Source: T3Sed10-213 sp012519365
GTDB taxonomy: Bacteria > Planctomycetota > Phycisphaerae > Sedimentisphaerales > Anaerohalosphaeraceae
NCBI GenBank assembly: GCA_033809355.1
Contig: JAPXLV010000030.1
Location: forward strand, 1-33,261
Reading direction: 5' to 3'
Length of the DNA stretch: 33,261 bases
Numbering within the stretch: the stretch's first letter is position 1; the number at the start of each line of letters is the position of its first letter. Made by a program: the position numbers and the translations under genes. Below, piece by piece: positions 15,155 to 21,749 of this stretch. Under the pieces are notes generated by a model that saw nothing but the letters and a program-made list of their open reading frames with translations, ran no database searches and was not told the origin of the DNA.

Positions 15155-16246
15155 CTAAACGGCAGGGTAAGCCCGTTCGATCCAGCCGCCGCCCAGCACC
15201 GCATCGCCGTCATACAATACCGCCGCCTGCCCGGGCGTAACGGCATCGACCGGCACCTCAAAGAGGACTTCGAATCGGTCTGGAGCAATTCTGCAAACAG
15301 TACCTGGGGTGCCGCGATTTTTGTAACGAATTTGAATATGACACCGAAACGACCCCGGCACATCCGCCAACCAGTTGGCCTGCGCGGCCATCAACCCCCG
15401 GCACGCCAACGCCTCGCGCGGCCCGACCGTAATGCTGCACCGCTCAGGATCGATGCCCAGCACATACAGCGGTTCTGCCGCCGCAATGCGGATGCCCCGA
15501 CGCTGGCCGATGGTAAACTGGCCGTAACCGGTGTGTGTCCCCAGCACGTTGCCCGCTTGGTCAAGAATCGGCCCCGGCTGCAAGGAGCGATCGGCTCTGC
15601 CGGCAAGGAACTGCCGATAATCGTTGTTCGGCACAAAACATATCTCCTGGCTGTCGGTTTTGTCGTGCACCACCAGACCAGCGTCTTTGACGATGGCCCG
15701 TGTTTGGTGTTTGCTTTCCACTCTTCCCAGCGGAAATCGGATTCGCGCCAGACGTGAACGCGGAATATCGAACAGCACATACGATTGGTCTTTATCCGCC
15801 GCTTTGGCCCGTCGCAGCGACCACACGCCGTCGGCTTGCCGGATATCGGCGTAATGACCGGTCGCAATATAATAAGCGCCCAGTTCGTCGGCCAGTTCAA
15901 AGAGCTTGCCGAACTTAATACGCCGATTGCAGACGATACACGGGTTGGGCGTCCTGCCCTCGACATAGGCACGAACAAAGGCGTCTTTAATTTGGGACAT
16001 CTCCTCGCTACCGTCGAGCGTCTGGAAGTCAATGCCCAGCCGCGCCGCGACCGCGGCCGCATCGGCGGCATCCTGCGGCGAACAGCACGACCGTTCCGAA
16101 GGCCGGCCCTCGCGCTGCTGCTGAAGGCAGATAAACACCGCACAGACCTCCATCCCCGCTTGGCTCAGCAGGACCGCCGCCGCCGCCGAATCCACCCCGC
16201 CGCTCAGCGCAACGAGCACCTTGTTTTTGTTGAGTGCAGCTGTCAT
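15155..16246 (-). CDS. mnmA: tRNA-specific 2-thiouridylase MnmA
   Basis: Makes 2-thiouridine at position 34 of Glu, Gln and Lys tRNAs using ATP and a sulfur donor. 363 residues. It shows the PP-loop SGGVDS (15-20), the catalytic cysteine region NPCIVCNRRIKFG (C106) and the second catalytic cysteine in SQEICFVP (C203). The C-terminal beta-barrel is complete. ATG 16246 is chosen over an in-frame TTG at 16288. This ATG overlaps the stop codon of the metB remnant upstream (TTATGA), so mnmA translation may once have been coupled to that gene. A direct Shine-Dalgarno is weak. Neighbouring nifS probably supplies the persulfide. Confidence 0.95.
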   Translation of the reverse strand: MTAALNKNKVLVALSGGVDSAAAAVLLSQAGMEVCAVFICLQQQREGRPSERSCCSPQDAADAAAVAARLGIDFQTLDGSEEMSQIKDAFVRAYVEGRTPNPCIVCNRRIKFGKLFELADELGAYYIATGHYADIRQADGVWSLRRAKAADKDQSYVLFDIPRSRLARIRFPLGRVESKHQTRAIVKDAGLVVHDKTDSQEICFVPNNDYRQFLAGRADRSLQPGPILDQAGNVLGTHTGYGQFTIGQRRGIRIAAAEPLYVLGIDPERCSITVGPREALACRGLMAAQANWLADVPGSFRCHIQIRYKNRGTPGTVCRIAPDRFEVLFEVPVDAVTPGQAAVLYDGDAVLGGGWIERAYPAV

Positions 16247-16391
16247 AAAGCAGTTTGTTTCAGCGCCTTCGCAAGATCGCCGACCCAATCGTCGCCGTCT
16301 TCAATGCCGTTTGATAAAACGGAACGTTGGCGGATTCGGTTGCCGGTTCCGGCTCTTGACCGACCTCAATCACTTTAGTCGCAAACTTCAT
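16243..16391 (-). pseudogene. Collapsed Cys/Met-metabolism PLP gene (metB/metC type), ends only
   Basis: ATG at 16391, with GGGAG five bases upstream, reads MKFATKVIEVGQEPEP, then VPFYQT: the N-terminus of cystathionine gamma-synthase / O-acylhomoserine sulfhydrylase proteins. Right after it, in another frame, comes LSNGIEDGDDW, then DLAKALKQTAL and a stop at 16243: the C-terminus of the same family (usually LSVGIED..DL..DL..AL). Some 330 central residues, including the PLP lysine, are missing. The first frame runs on to a stop at 16260. The 3' fragment's stop overlaps the mnmA start. The junction lies near TATCAAACGG (about 16306-16322). The gene is dead as an enzyme but may persist as a 43-codon leader for mnmA. 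The family call rests on two short ends in the correct order. Confidence 0.8.
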
Positions 16392-16405
16392 ACAATCTCC
16401 CAAAC

Positions 16406-16431
16406 AAAAACCGAGCGGCGCACGCCGTCGG
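16406..16431 (-). terminator. Intrinsic terminator or attenuator between cysK and the mnmA part of the operon
   Basis: On the minus strand CCGA-C-GGCG, a two-base loop, then CGCC-GC-TCGG forms a long GC-rich stem with one bulge, followed by TTTTT. It lies about 60 bases after cysK and 15 bases before the metB remnant's start codon. Confidence 0.7.
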
Positions 16432-16492
16432 ATAAGTCACAGTAACGCAGCACCGCCAGTAAGTCACGCAGGCATTTGTACACCACATCTAT

Positions 16493-17443
16493 CTACGCTA
16501 CAATATCCGCAAACAGCGGCGAGGACAAGTATCGTTCCCCAAAACTGGGAACGACAGCGACAATCACTTTGTCTTTGTTTTCCGGTCGGCAGGCCACAAT
16601 GTCGGCCGCTCGCAACGCCGCACCCGAGGAAATGCCGACAAACAACCCCTCGATTCGGGCCGCTCGACGCGCCCAGTCGATCGCCTCCTCCTGATCAACC
16701 GCGATGACCTCATCGATAATCTTGACGTTGAGCACTTTGGGAATGAAACCAGCGCCAATGCCCTGAATCTTGTGCGGGCCGGGCTTAAGTTCCTGGCCGG
16801 CCAGGGTCTGCGTAATGACAGGGCTTTGCGCCGGTTCTACAGCGATGGCCTTGAAATCCGGCTTGCGCGATTTGATCACCTCGGCAGTTCCGGTCAGCGT
16901 GCCGCCGGTGCCCACCCCGGCGACCAGATAATCAATCTGACCGTCGGTATCGGCCCAGATTTCCTCGGCGGTGGTACGGCGATGCGCCTCCGGATTGGCT
17001 GGGTTTTCAAATTGCTGAGGTACAAAGGCGTTCTTTTCGATCTCGGCAATCTCTATCGCCGTGGCCACAGCGGCCTTCATCCCGCCGGCTGCCGGTGTCA
17101 GCACCACCTCGGCACCCAACGCCTTTAGGACCTTGCGACGTTCGATACTCATCGATTCGGGCATCGTCAGCAGCAGCCGATAGCCTTTGGCCGCACACAC
17201 AAACGCCAGTGCGATGCCCGTGTTGCCACTGGTCGGTTCGATGATCGCGGTGTTTTCGTTGATTTTGCCGGCTTTTTCGGCCGCCTCAATCATCGAAATC
17301 CCGATACGGTCCTTGACCGAGGCCAGCGGATTGCGACTTTCCAGTTTGGCCAACACCGTCGCCGGACCGCTGAAAAGCTTGTTTAGTTTAACCAACGGCG
17401 TACGGCCGATGGTCTCGATAACATTCTGATAGTAATGTGCCAT
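16493..17443 (-). CDS. cysK: Cysteine synthase (O-acetylserine sulfhydrylase)
   Basis: PLP enzyme making cysteine from O-acetylserine and sulfide. 316 residues. It shows IGRTPLVKLN, the PLP lysine in NPLASVKDRIG (K44), the substrate loop EPTSGNTGIALA and the phosphate-binding GVGTGGTLTG. ATG 17443 is chosen because AGGAAAGGG lies just upstream and the family starts there. The frame stays open a further 33 codons to an ATG at 17542 that overlaps the Rrf2 stop codon (ATGA), so a longer or coupled form is possible. The upstream gene is an Rrf2 regulator. In Bacillus the Rrf2 protein CymR is controlled by binding CysK, which makes this pairing meaningful. An intrinsic terminator follows. Confidence 0.95.
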   Translation of the reverse strand: MAHYYQNVIETIGRTPLVKLNKLFSGPATVLAKLESRNPLASVKDRIGISMIEAAEKAGKINENTAIIEPTSGNTGIALAFVCAAKGYRLLLTMPESMSIERRKVLKALGAEVVLTPAAGGMKAAVATAIEIAEIEKNAFVPQQFENPANPEAHRRTTAEEIWADTDGQIDYLVAGVGTGGTLTGTAEVIKSRKPDFKAIAVEPAQSPVITQTLAGQELKPGPHKIQGIGAGFIPKVLNVKIIDEVIAVDQEEAIDWARRAARIEGLFVGISSGAALRAADIVACRPENKDKVIVAVVPSFGERYLSSPLFADIVA

Positions 17444-17538
17444 AATATGTCCCTTTCCTGATTCTGTCCATGGTCTGTCATCGCAGAGGTACCCCCGCGC
17501 GATTTCGTCAAACCGTACCCTTTGATCTTCCACCAAAC

Positions 17539-18006
17539 TCATATACCCGCCCCACCGATCAGATCCATCGAATAGACTTCTTCCGGCTGCACGGGCTTGC
17601 CGTCATTAACGCGCGCCAGGGTGGCCGCATCCATCAGACCGGTTGTATGGTTTCGCACCTCCAGAAACAACCGCCGAAACCGACACGCCACCTCTTGATT
17701 GCAGCGTTCATACTGATGCACCGAAACGCACCCGATGGGCGAGAGCACCCCGTCAAAGTGGCGAATCACTTGCCCAACGGTAATCTCTTCAGGCGACTTG
17801 GCCAGCACATAGCCGCCCTGCTTACCCATCACGCTGGTCACCCAGCCTTTGACCTTCATCTCGAGCATAATCCGCTCCAGGAATCGCTTGGGCACGTCAT
17901 TCCGTCGAGCCAACTGACCAATCGAAATCGGGCGGCCTTGGGAATACTGCTGGACCAACGTAAACAAAGCCCGCAACGCGTAATCGGTTTTCTTTGATAT
18001 TTTCAT
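17539..18006 (-). CDS. Rrf2-family regulator of the sulfur operon (CymR/IscR-like)
   Basis: Winged-helix regulator, 155 residues, first gene of the sulfur operon. It has a typical Rrf2 N-terminus (MKISKKTDYALRALFTL), recognition helix (VPKRFLERIMLEMKVKGWV) and wing (GKQGGYVLAKSPEEITVG). Three cysteines in the right region (C93, C102, C108; spacing Cx8Cx5C) could hold an Fe-S cluster. The downstream genes (cysK, mnmA, E1-like, nifS) fit control by sulfur or Fe-S status, like the CymR system of Bacillus, where cymR lies beside a nifS-like gene and mnmA. The promoter region carries an inverted repeat at the expected start site, suggesting autorepression. Whether it senses via an Fe-S cluster, CysK binding or both cannot be told from sequence. 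Confidence 0.9.
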   Translation of the reverse strand: MKISKKTDYALRALFTLVQQYSQGRPISIGQLARRNDVPKRFLERIMLEMKVKGWVTSVMGKQGGYVLAKSPEEITVGQVIRHFDGVLSPIGCVSVHQYERCNQEVACRFRRLFLEVRNHTTGLMDAATLARVNDGKPVQPEEVYSMDLIGGAGI

Positions 18007-18020
18007 ACTTAATCTCTATG

Positions 18021-18067
18021 TACGATTCGACAAGTCGTATATTAACACCCTTTCTAACTTTTCTCAA
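18021..18067 (-). promoter_or_regulatory. Sigma70-type promoter and candidate Rrf2 operator of the sulfur operon
   Basis: On the minus strand TTGAGA (18067-18062), a 17-base spacer and TAATAT (18044-18039) form a good promoter. Just downstream, on the expected start site, lies TACGACTTGTCGAATCGTA (18039-18021) with outer arms TACGA/TCGTA and an inner palindrome CGAC-TT-GTCG. The position would block initiation. The start codon follows after a leader of about 26 bases. Confidence 0.65.
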
Positions 18068-18313
18068 TAAAAAAACGGTTTCTGACTAAAAAATAAGCGG
18101 CCCTCCATCAAAAAAACGCATCTTAATTTTTAGTCCTCCTCTTAAAACGCCTGAAAACCTGAAACAGTGTGGACATCATCGCCTGCAAGGATAAAATGAG
18201 GTGCAAAGGCTCTCGAGCAGATTATGGCGATTAAAAAAAACAAACGTCGGAAACAGACGTAATAAAATAACCAAACAAAACCGCAAAATCGTCTTATTTT
18301 GGAAGGCTCAACA
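18068..18313. other. Gene-free region between divergent sulfur operon and DUF1080 gene
   Basis: A+T-rich spacer between divergent genes. It contains A-tracts and a GGAAGG ribosome site (18301-18306) for the DUF1080 gene. I see no confident promoter for that gene and no structured RNA. Confidence 0.35.
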
Positions 18314-19153
18314 ATGGTACACCGCAACTCCCACACATCTGAAAAGGGGAAATACACCCCTTGCACGCGGCTGATGTTCGTCCTGATGTTCATTAGCAGT
18401 AGCCTCGGTCTTGCCCAAACCGCCGAGGACAGCCCCAAAACCGATGCCGAAGAGCACTGGATTGCCCTGTTTAACGGCAAGAATCTGGACGGCTGGGTCC
18501 CCAAGTTCGCGGGGTGTAAGCTGGGCGATAATTTTGCCGAAACCTTCCGCGTTGAGGACGGCTTGTTGAAGGTCGTTTATGACCAGTACGAAACCTTTGA
18601 CAACCGCTTCGGCCATCTGTTCTATCGCATGCCCCTGAGCCATTACCGCCTTCGCGTGGAATATCGGTTTGTCGACGAGCAGGTCGATGGCGGCCCCGGC
18701 TGGGCCTATCGCAACAACGGCATCATGTTGCATTGTCAAGACCCGAACACAATGGGACTGAACCAATCGTTTCCGGTCAGCATTGAGGTGCAACTGCTCG
18801 GCGGCGACGGCCATAACAAACGCCCGACTCTGAACGTCTGTACGCCAGGCACGCACATCGTGCTCGATGGCAAACTCGAGACCCGCCATTGCATCAACTC
18901 CACCTCCGAGACCTACCACGGCGACCAGTGGGTTATCGCAGAAGTCGAAGTACGCGGCAGCGAAGTCATTCGCCATTACGCCAACGGCAAACTTGTACTG
19001 GAATACAGCCAGCCCCAACTGGACGAGAATGACCCCGATGCGAAAAAACTGATTAAGGATGGAAATACACTGTTGACCGGCGGCTATATCTCCCTCCAGG
19101 CCGAAAGTCACCCCTGCGAATTTCGTAGGGTGGAGATGCTCCCGCTGGAATGA
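18314..19153 (+). CDS. Secreted DUF1080 (3-keto-disaccharide hydrolase family) protein
   Basis: 279 residues. The N-terminal region has a basic stretch and a hydrophobic segment (MFVLMFISSSLGLAQ), consistent with export. The rest is one DUF1080 domain, a LamG-like beta-sandwich abundant in Planctomycetota. Some members hydrolyse 3-keto-glycosides made by glycoside oxidoreductases. Visible family features are WIALFNGKNLDGWVP at the domain start, the NNGIMLHCQDP stretch, SIEVQLLGGDG and the final GGYISLQAESHPCEFR. ATG 18314 lies seven bases after GGAAGG; the open frame reaches a TTG at 18299 that is less likely. No oxidoreductase partner is adjacent, so the substrate is unknown. Confidence 0.85.
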   Translation: MVHRNSHTSEKGKYTPCTRLMFVLMFISSSLGLAQTAEDSPKTDAEEHWIALFNGKNLDGWVPKFAGCKLGDNFAETFRVEDGLLKVVYDQYETFDNRFGHLFYRMPLSHYRLRVEYRFVDEQVDGGPGWAYRNNGIMLHCQDPNTMGLNQSFPVSIEVQLLGGDGHNKRPTLNVCTPGTHIVLDGKLETRHCINSTSETYHGDQWVIAEVEVRGSEVIRHYANGKLVLEYSQPQLDENDPDAKKLIKDGNTLLTGGYISLQAESHPCEFRRVEMLPLE

Positions 19154-19169
19154 ACGTTCATCGCCGACA

Positions 19170-19241
19170 GACTCTCTGCTGCCGCGCCGTGACAGGGCCT
19201 TGAAGGCGATAAAAGAGAGTCCCCCACGGCCCCACAGGCCG
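19170..19241. repeat. Inverted repeats between convergent genes
   Basis: GACTCTCT (19170-19177) pairs with AGAGAGTC (19214-19221), enclosing CGCC/GGCG. A second hairpin CGGCC-CCACA-GGCCG lies at 19227-19241. They sit between two convergent genes and could end transcription from both sides, but neither has a T tract. Confidence 0.45.
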
Positions 19242-19254
19242 AACGGCAACACAA

Positions 19255-20391
19255 TCAGAACGTCAGGTACCGCGCAGCCTTACGCAGAAGTTTACCGGGT
19301 TTACCAATGTCAGTGATGGCGCAGAGCCGTCCTTCCTGGCGGCGCTTGAGAATGGTGCGCACGGTTATCGGCCCCAGCCCCGGCACACGCAGCAGCGTCT
19401 GGCGGTCAGCGCGGTTGATGTTCACCGGGAAAAACTCCGGATGGAGCTGCGCCCAGGCCTCTTTCGGGTCTTTATCCAGCGGCAGCTGGCCATTGGCGTC
19501 AAACGGAATCTCCCCATCGTGGAAGCCGTATTTACGCATCAAAAAATCGACCTGATAGAGCCGGTGTTCCCGGGTCAGAGGGTCAACCCCGCTCAGCGCC
19601 CGTTCGCCGGGCAAGGTCGGATCGCCCAGCCCGCCCTGATAGGCGCTGAAATAGACGCGATGTAGCCGAAGACGATGATACAGTCCCTCCATATACCGCA
19701 CAATTCGACGGTCGCTCTCTCCGGCGGCCCCGACAATAAACTGGGTGGTCTGATGCACCTGCCGACGAAAGGCATTGGGTGACTGGGTCAGTTGGCTGAT
19801 GTGTTTGATCGGCTCAATAATATCCCGCAAAAAGTCTTTTTTGGACGAAACTTGGGCCAGAAAATCCGCGCCCGGCGTTTCAATGTTCAGCGAAACCGCC
19901 GAGGCCAATCGCACAGCCTCTTCAATAGCCGCGAAACTGGCGCCGGGAATGATTTTCAGGTGGATATAGCCGCGAAAACGATAGCGACTTCGCAGCAGAC
20001 AGGCAATGGCATTGATGCGTTCCATCGTAGCATCAGGCGTACCAATCACGCCTGAACTGACAAAAATGCCAAAAACCTTTCCCTGCGTATAATAATCCCA
20101 AAACACCCGCGCGGTCTCTTCAGCCTGCAGGCTGCACCGGCGAATGTCCCGATCCTGCCGCAACGGGCAGTATTTGCAGTCGTTGCTGCAAACATTGGAC
20201 AGCAAAATCTTAAACAGGCTGGCCCGCCCGCCTTCGGGCAGCGTGACCGGATAAATCCAGTTGCCCTCCTCGCCGCGCCGTCGGTGCTCGTCCTTGACCG
20301 ACCCACATGCACAGGCCAGGTCATACTGAGCATCAGCGCTGAGAATCCGCAGTTTCTCAAACGTATCAGGTTGGCTAAGAATCGCGGTCAT
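19255..20391 (-). CDS. Radical-SAM protein of the putative DNA modification/repair family
   Basis: 378 residues. The radical-SAM cluster motif CSNDCKYC (C68, C72, C75) is clear. A helix-hairpin-helix segment lies at the C-terminus (VNINRADRQTLLRVPGLGPI, about 325-345), suggesting nucleic-acid contact. This order matches the family annotated as putative DNA modification/repair radical SAM protein, usually encoded beside a uracil-DNA-glycosylase-like partner. No such partner is adjacent here. The upstream neighbour is phosphofructokinase, 124 bases away. ATG 20391 has no Shine-Dalgarno. Instead a -10-like TATTAT ends six bases before it, suggesting a leaderless message. The reaction catalysed is unknown. 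Confidence 0.87.
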   Translation of the reverse strand: MTAILSQPDTFEKLRILSADAQYDLACACGSVKDEHRRRGEEGNWIYPVTLPEGGRASLFKILLSNVCSNDCKYCPLRQDRDIRRCSLQAEETARVFWDYYTQGKVFGIFVSSGVIGTPDATMERINAIACLLRSRYRFRGYIHLKIIPGASFAAIEEAVRLASAVSLNIETPGADFLAQVSSKKDFLRDIIEPIKHISQLTQSPNAFRRQVHQTTQFIVGAAGESDRRIVRYMEGLYHRLRLHRVYFSAYQGGLGDPTLPGERALSGVDPLTREHRLYQVDFLMRKYGFHDGEIPFDANGQLPLDKDPKEAWAQLHPEFFPVNINRADRQTLLRVPGLGPITVRTILKRRQEGRLCAITDIGKPGKLLRKAARYLTF

Positions 20392-20397
20392 ACAGTT

Positions 20398-20426
20398 ATA
20401 ATAGACACATCCGCCCCCAAATGCAA
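20398..20426 (-). promoter_or_regulatory. Candidate leaderless promoter of the radical-SAM gene
   Basis: On the minus strand TTGCAT (20426-20421), a 17-base spacer and TATTAT (20403-20398), then six bases to the ATG. The predicted start of transcription falls on the A of the start codon. The -35 box is weak. Confidence 0.45.
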
Positions 20427-20515
20427 GAGGCCGCGGGTGTCCCTTGTCCGCTTTTGAGAGGAACGAACCTCCGGGATCGCCTCATCCGCCTGCCCGGGGC
20501 AGTATGACAGCTTCC

Positions 20516-21616
20516 TTACACCCCAAAACAGGTATTAACCCCCTTGGCCGCCCGAATAAGAGGGTGATTTTTCGGAACTGTCTTGATGCGTCCGGCGACC
20601 TGGTGAAGGGGGACGCTGTCTTGTTTGCCGTTTCGCAGGACAACCAAACGATTGATCTGCCCGTTCATCAGCATTTCGACAGCTTGATGGCCAAACTGCG
20701 TAGCCAGCGTGCGATCCAGAGCAGTGGGCGTTCCGCCGCGCTGGACATGGCCCAGTATCACCGCCCGACACGACAGACCGGTCCGTTCTTCCAACTGTTC
20801 GGCCAGAACCGAACCGATACCGCCCAGACGAATCGGGTCGGGACTGTCTTTGAGAACTTTGGCCACGAACGGTTTGCCGCCTTTGGGTTTGGCTCCCTCG
20901 GCCACGGTAATGATGCTGAAGCGTTTGCCTTTATGCGATCGGCCGAGGACATACTCGGCAATCGTGTCCAACTCATAGTCCATCTCGGGAATTAAAATCA
21001 CATCCGCCCCGCCGGCAACGCCCGCATACAACGCAATCCAGCCGGCATACCGCCCCATCACCTCCACAATCATCACCCGATGATGCGAACTGGCTGTGGT
21101 GTGAACCTTATCGATGGCCTCGGTGGCGGTAGTCACCGCCGAATTGAATCCAAACGTTACATCCGTACCCCACACGTCATTGTCAATCGTCTTGGGCACA
21201 CCCATCACCGGCAGGCCCTTGCTGGCAAATCCCGCCGCCGAGGCCATTGTGCCGTCGCCGCCGATGCAGACCAACGCCTCAATCTCCTTGTCCGCTAAGT
21301 GCTGAAGACACACCTCCGAGACGTCTTTTTTGAGGACACGCTTACCGGTTTTGACATGAAAGGCAAAGGGATTGGACTTGTTGCACGAGCCGAGAATCGT
21401 CCCGCCGACGGTCAGCAGATTGCTGACCTGTTCATAACTCAACGGCGACATCCGGTTCTCGATCAGGCCCAGAAAGCCGTCCTCAATTCCCCACACCTCG
21501 GCCCCGTAACGCGTAATCGCTGTCTTGGTGACTGCACGTATCACCGCATTGAGTCCCGGACAATCGCCGCCGCCGGTCAGTACCGCAATCCGCTTAAACC
21601 GTTTTTTTGCCGCCAT
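20516..21616 (-). CDS. 6-phosphofructokinase, Gly/Lys (group III) type
   Basis: Phosphorylates fructose 6-phosphate to the 1,6-bisphosphate. 366 residues. It shows TGGGDCPGLNAVIRA near the N-terminus, GGDGT at 119-123, PKTIDND at 141-147 and the MGR motif at 187-189. The glycine in GGDG is the ATP-type residue, while the lysine in PKTIDND is the one seen in PPi-dependent enzymes. This mixed pair is the group III pattern, whose studied members use ATP. ATG 21616 is chosen because GGAG lies nine bases upstream; ATG 21631 would absorb it. The transketolase gene is 133 bases upstream on the same strand, so both belong to a central sugar-phosphate unit. Confidence 0.93.
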   Translation of the reverse strand: MAAKKRFKRIAVLTGGGDCPGLNAVIRAVTKTAITRYGAEVWGIEDGFLGLIENRMSPLSYEQVSNLLTVGGTILGSCNKSNPFAFHVKTGKRVLKKDVSEVCLQHLADKEIEALVCIGGDGTMASAAGFASKGLPVMGVPKTIDNDVWGTDVTFGFNSAVTTATEAIDKVHTTASSHHRVMIVEVMGRYAGWIALYAGVAGGADVILIPEMDYELDTIAEYVLGRSHKGKRFSIITVAEGAKPKGGKPFVAKVLKDSPDPIRLGGIGSVLAEQLEERTGLSCRAVILGHVQRGGTPTALDRTLATQFGHQAVEMLMNGQINRLVVLRNGKQDSVPLHQVAGRIKTVPKNHPLIRAAKGVNTCFGV

Positions 21617-21749
21617 TGCAATTTTCTCCATAAAAAAAGGTCGACCCCGGCCTCAGCCGGTTCCTGTTTGCCGCCCCGACGGAACAGATAGTCATTGGGC
21701 TGCTGACACGACCGGCTAAATCCCTTAGCCCTTCAGGTCGGCGTGAATT

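Noticed and set aside
18223..18261. Twelve-codon frame MAIKKNKRRKQT upstream of the DUF1080 gene
   Set aside because: It has no ribosome site, and its lysine codons come from an A tract.
18308..19252. Minus-strand frame of 314 codons opposite the DUF1080 gene
   Set aside because: The plus-strand frame has a signal peptide and clear DUF1080 motifs; the opposite frame shows none.
20490..20502. Palindrome CTGCCC-G-GGGCAG after the phosphofructokinase gene
   Set aside because: It has a one-base centre and no T tract, so it cannot form a normal hairpin terminator. It is most likely chance in G+C-rich DNA.
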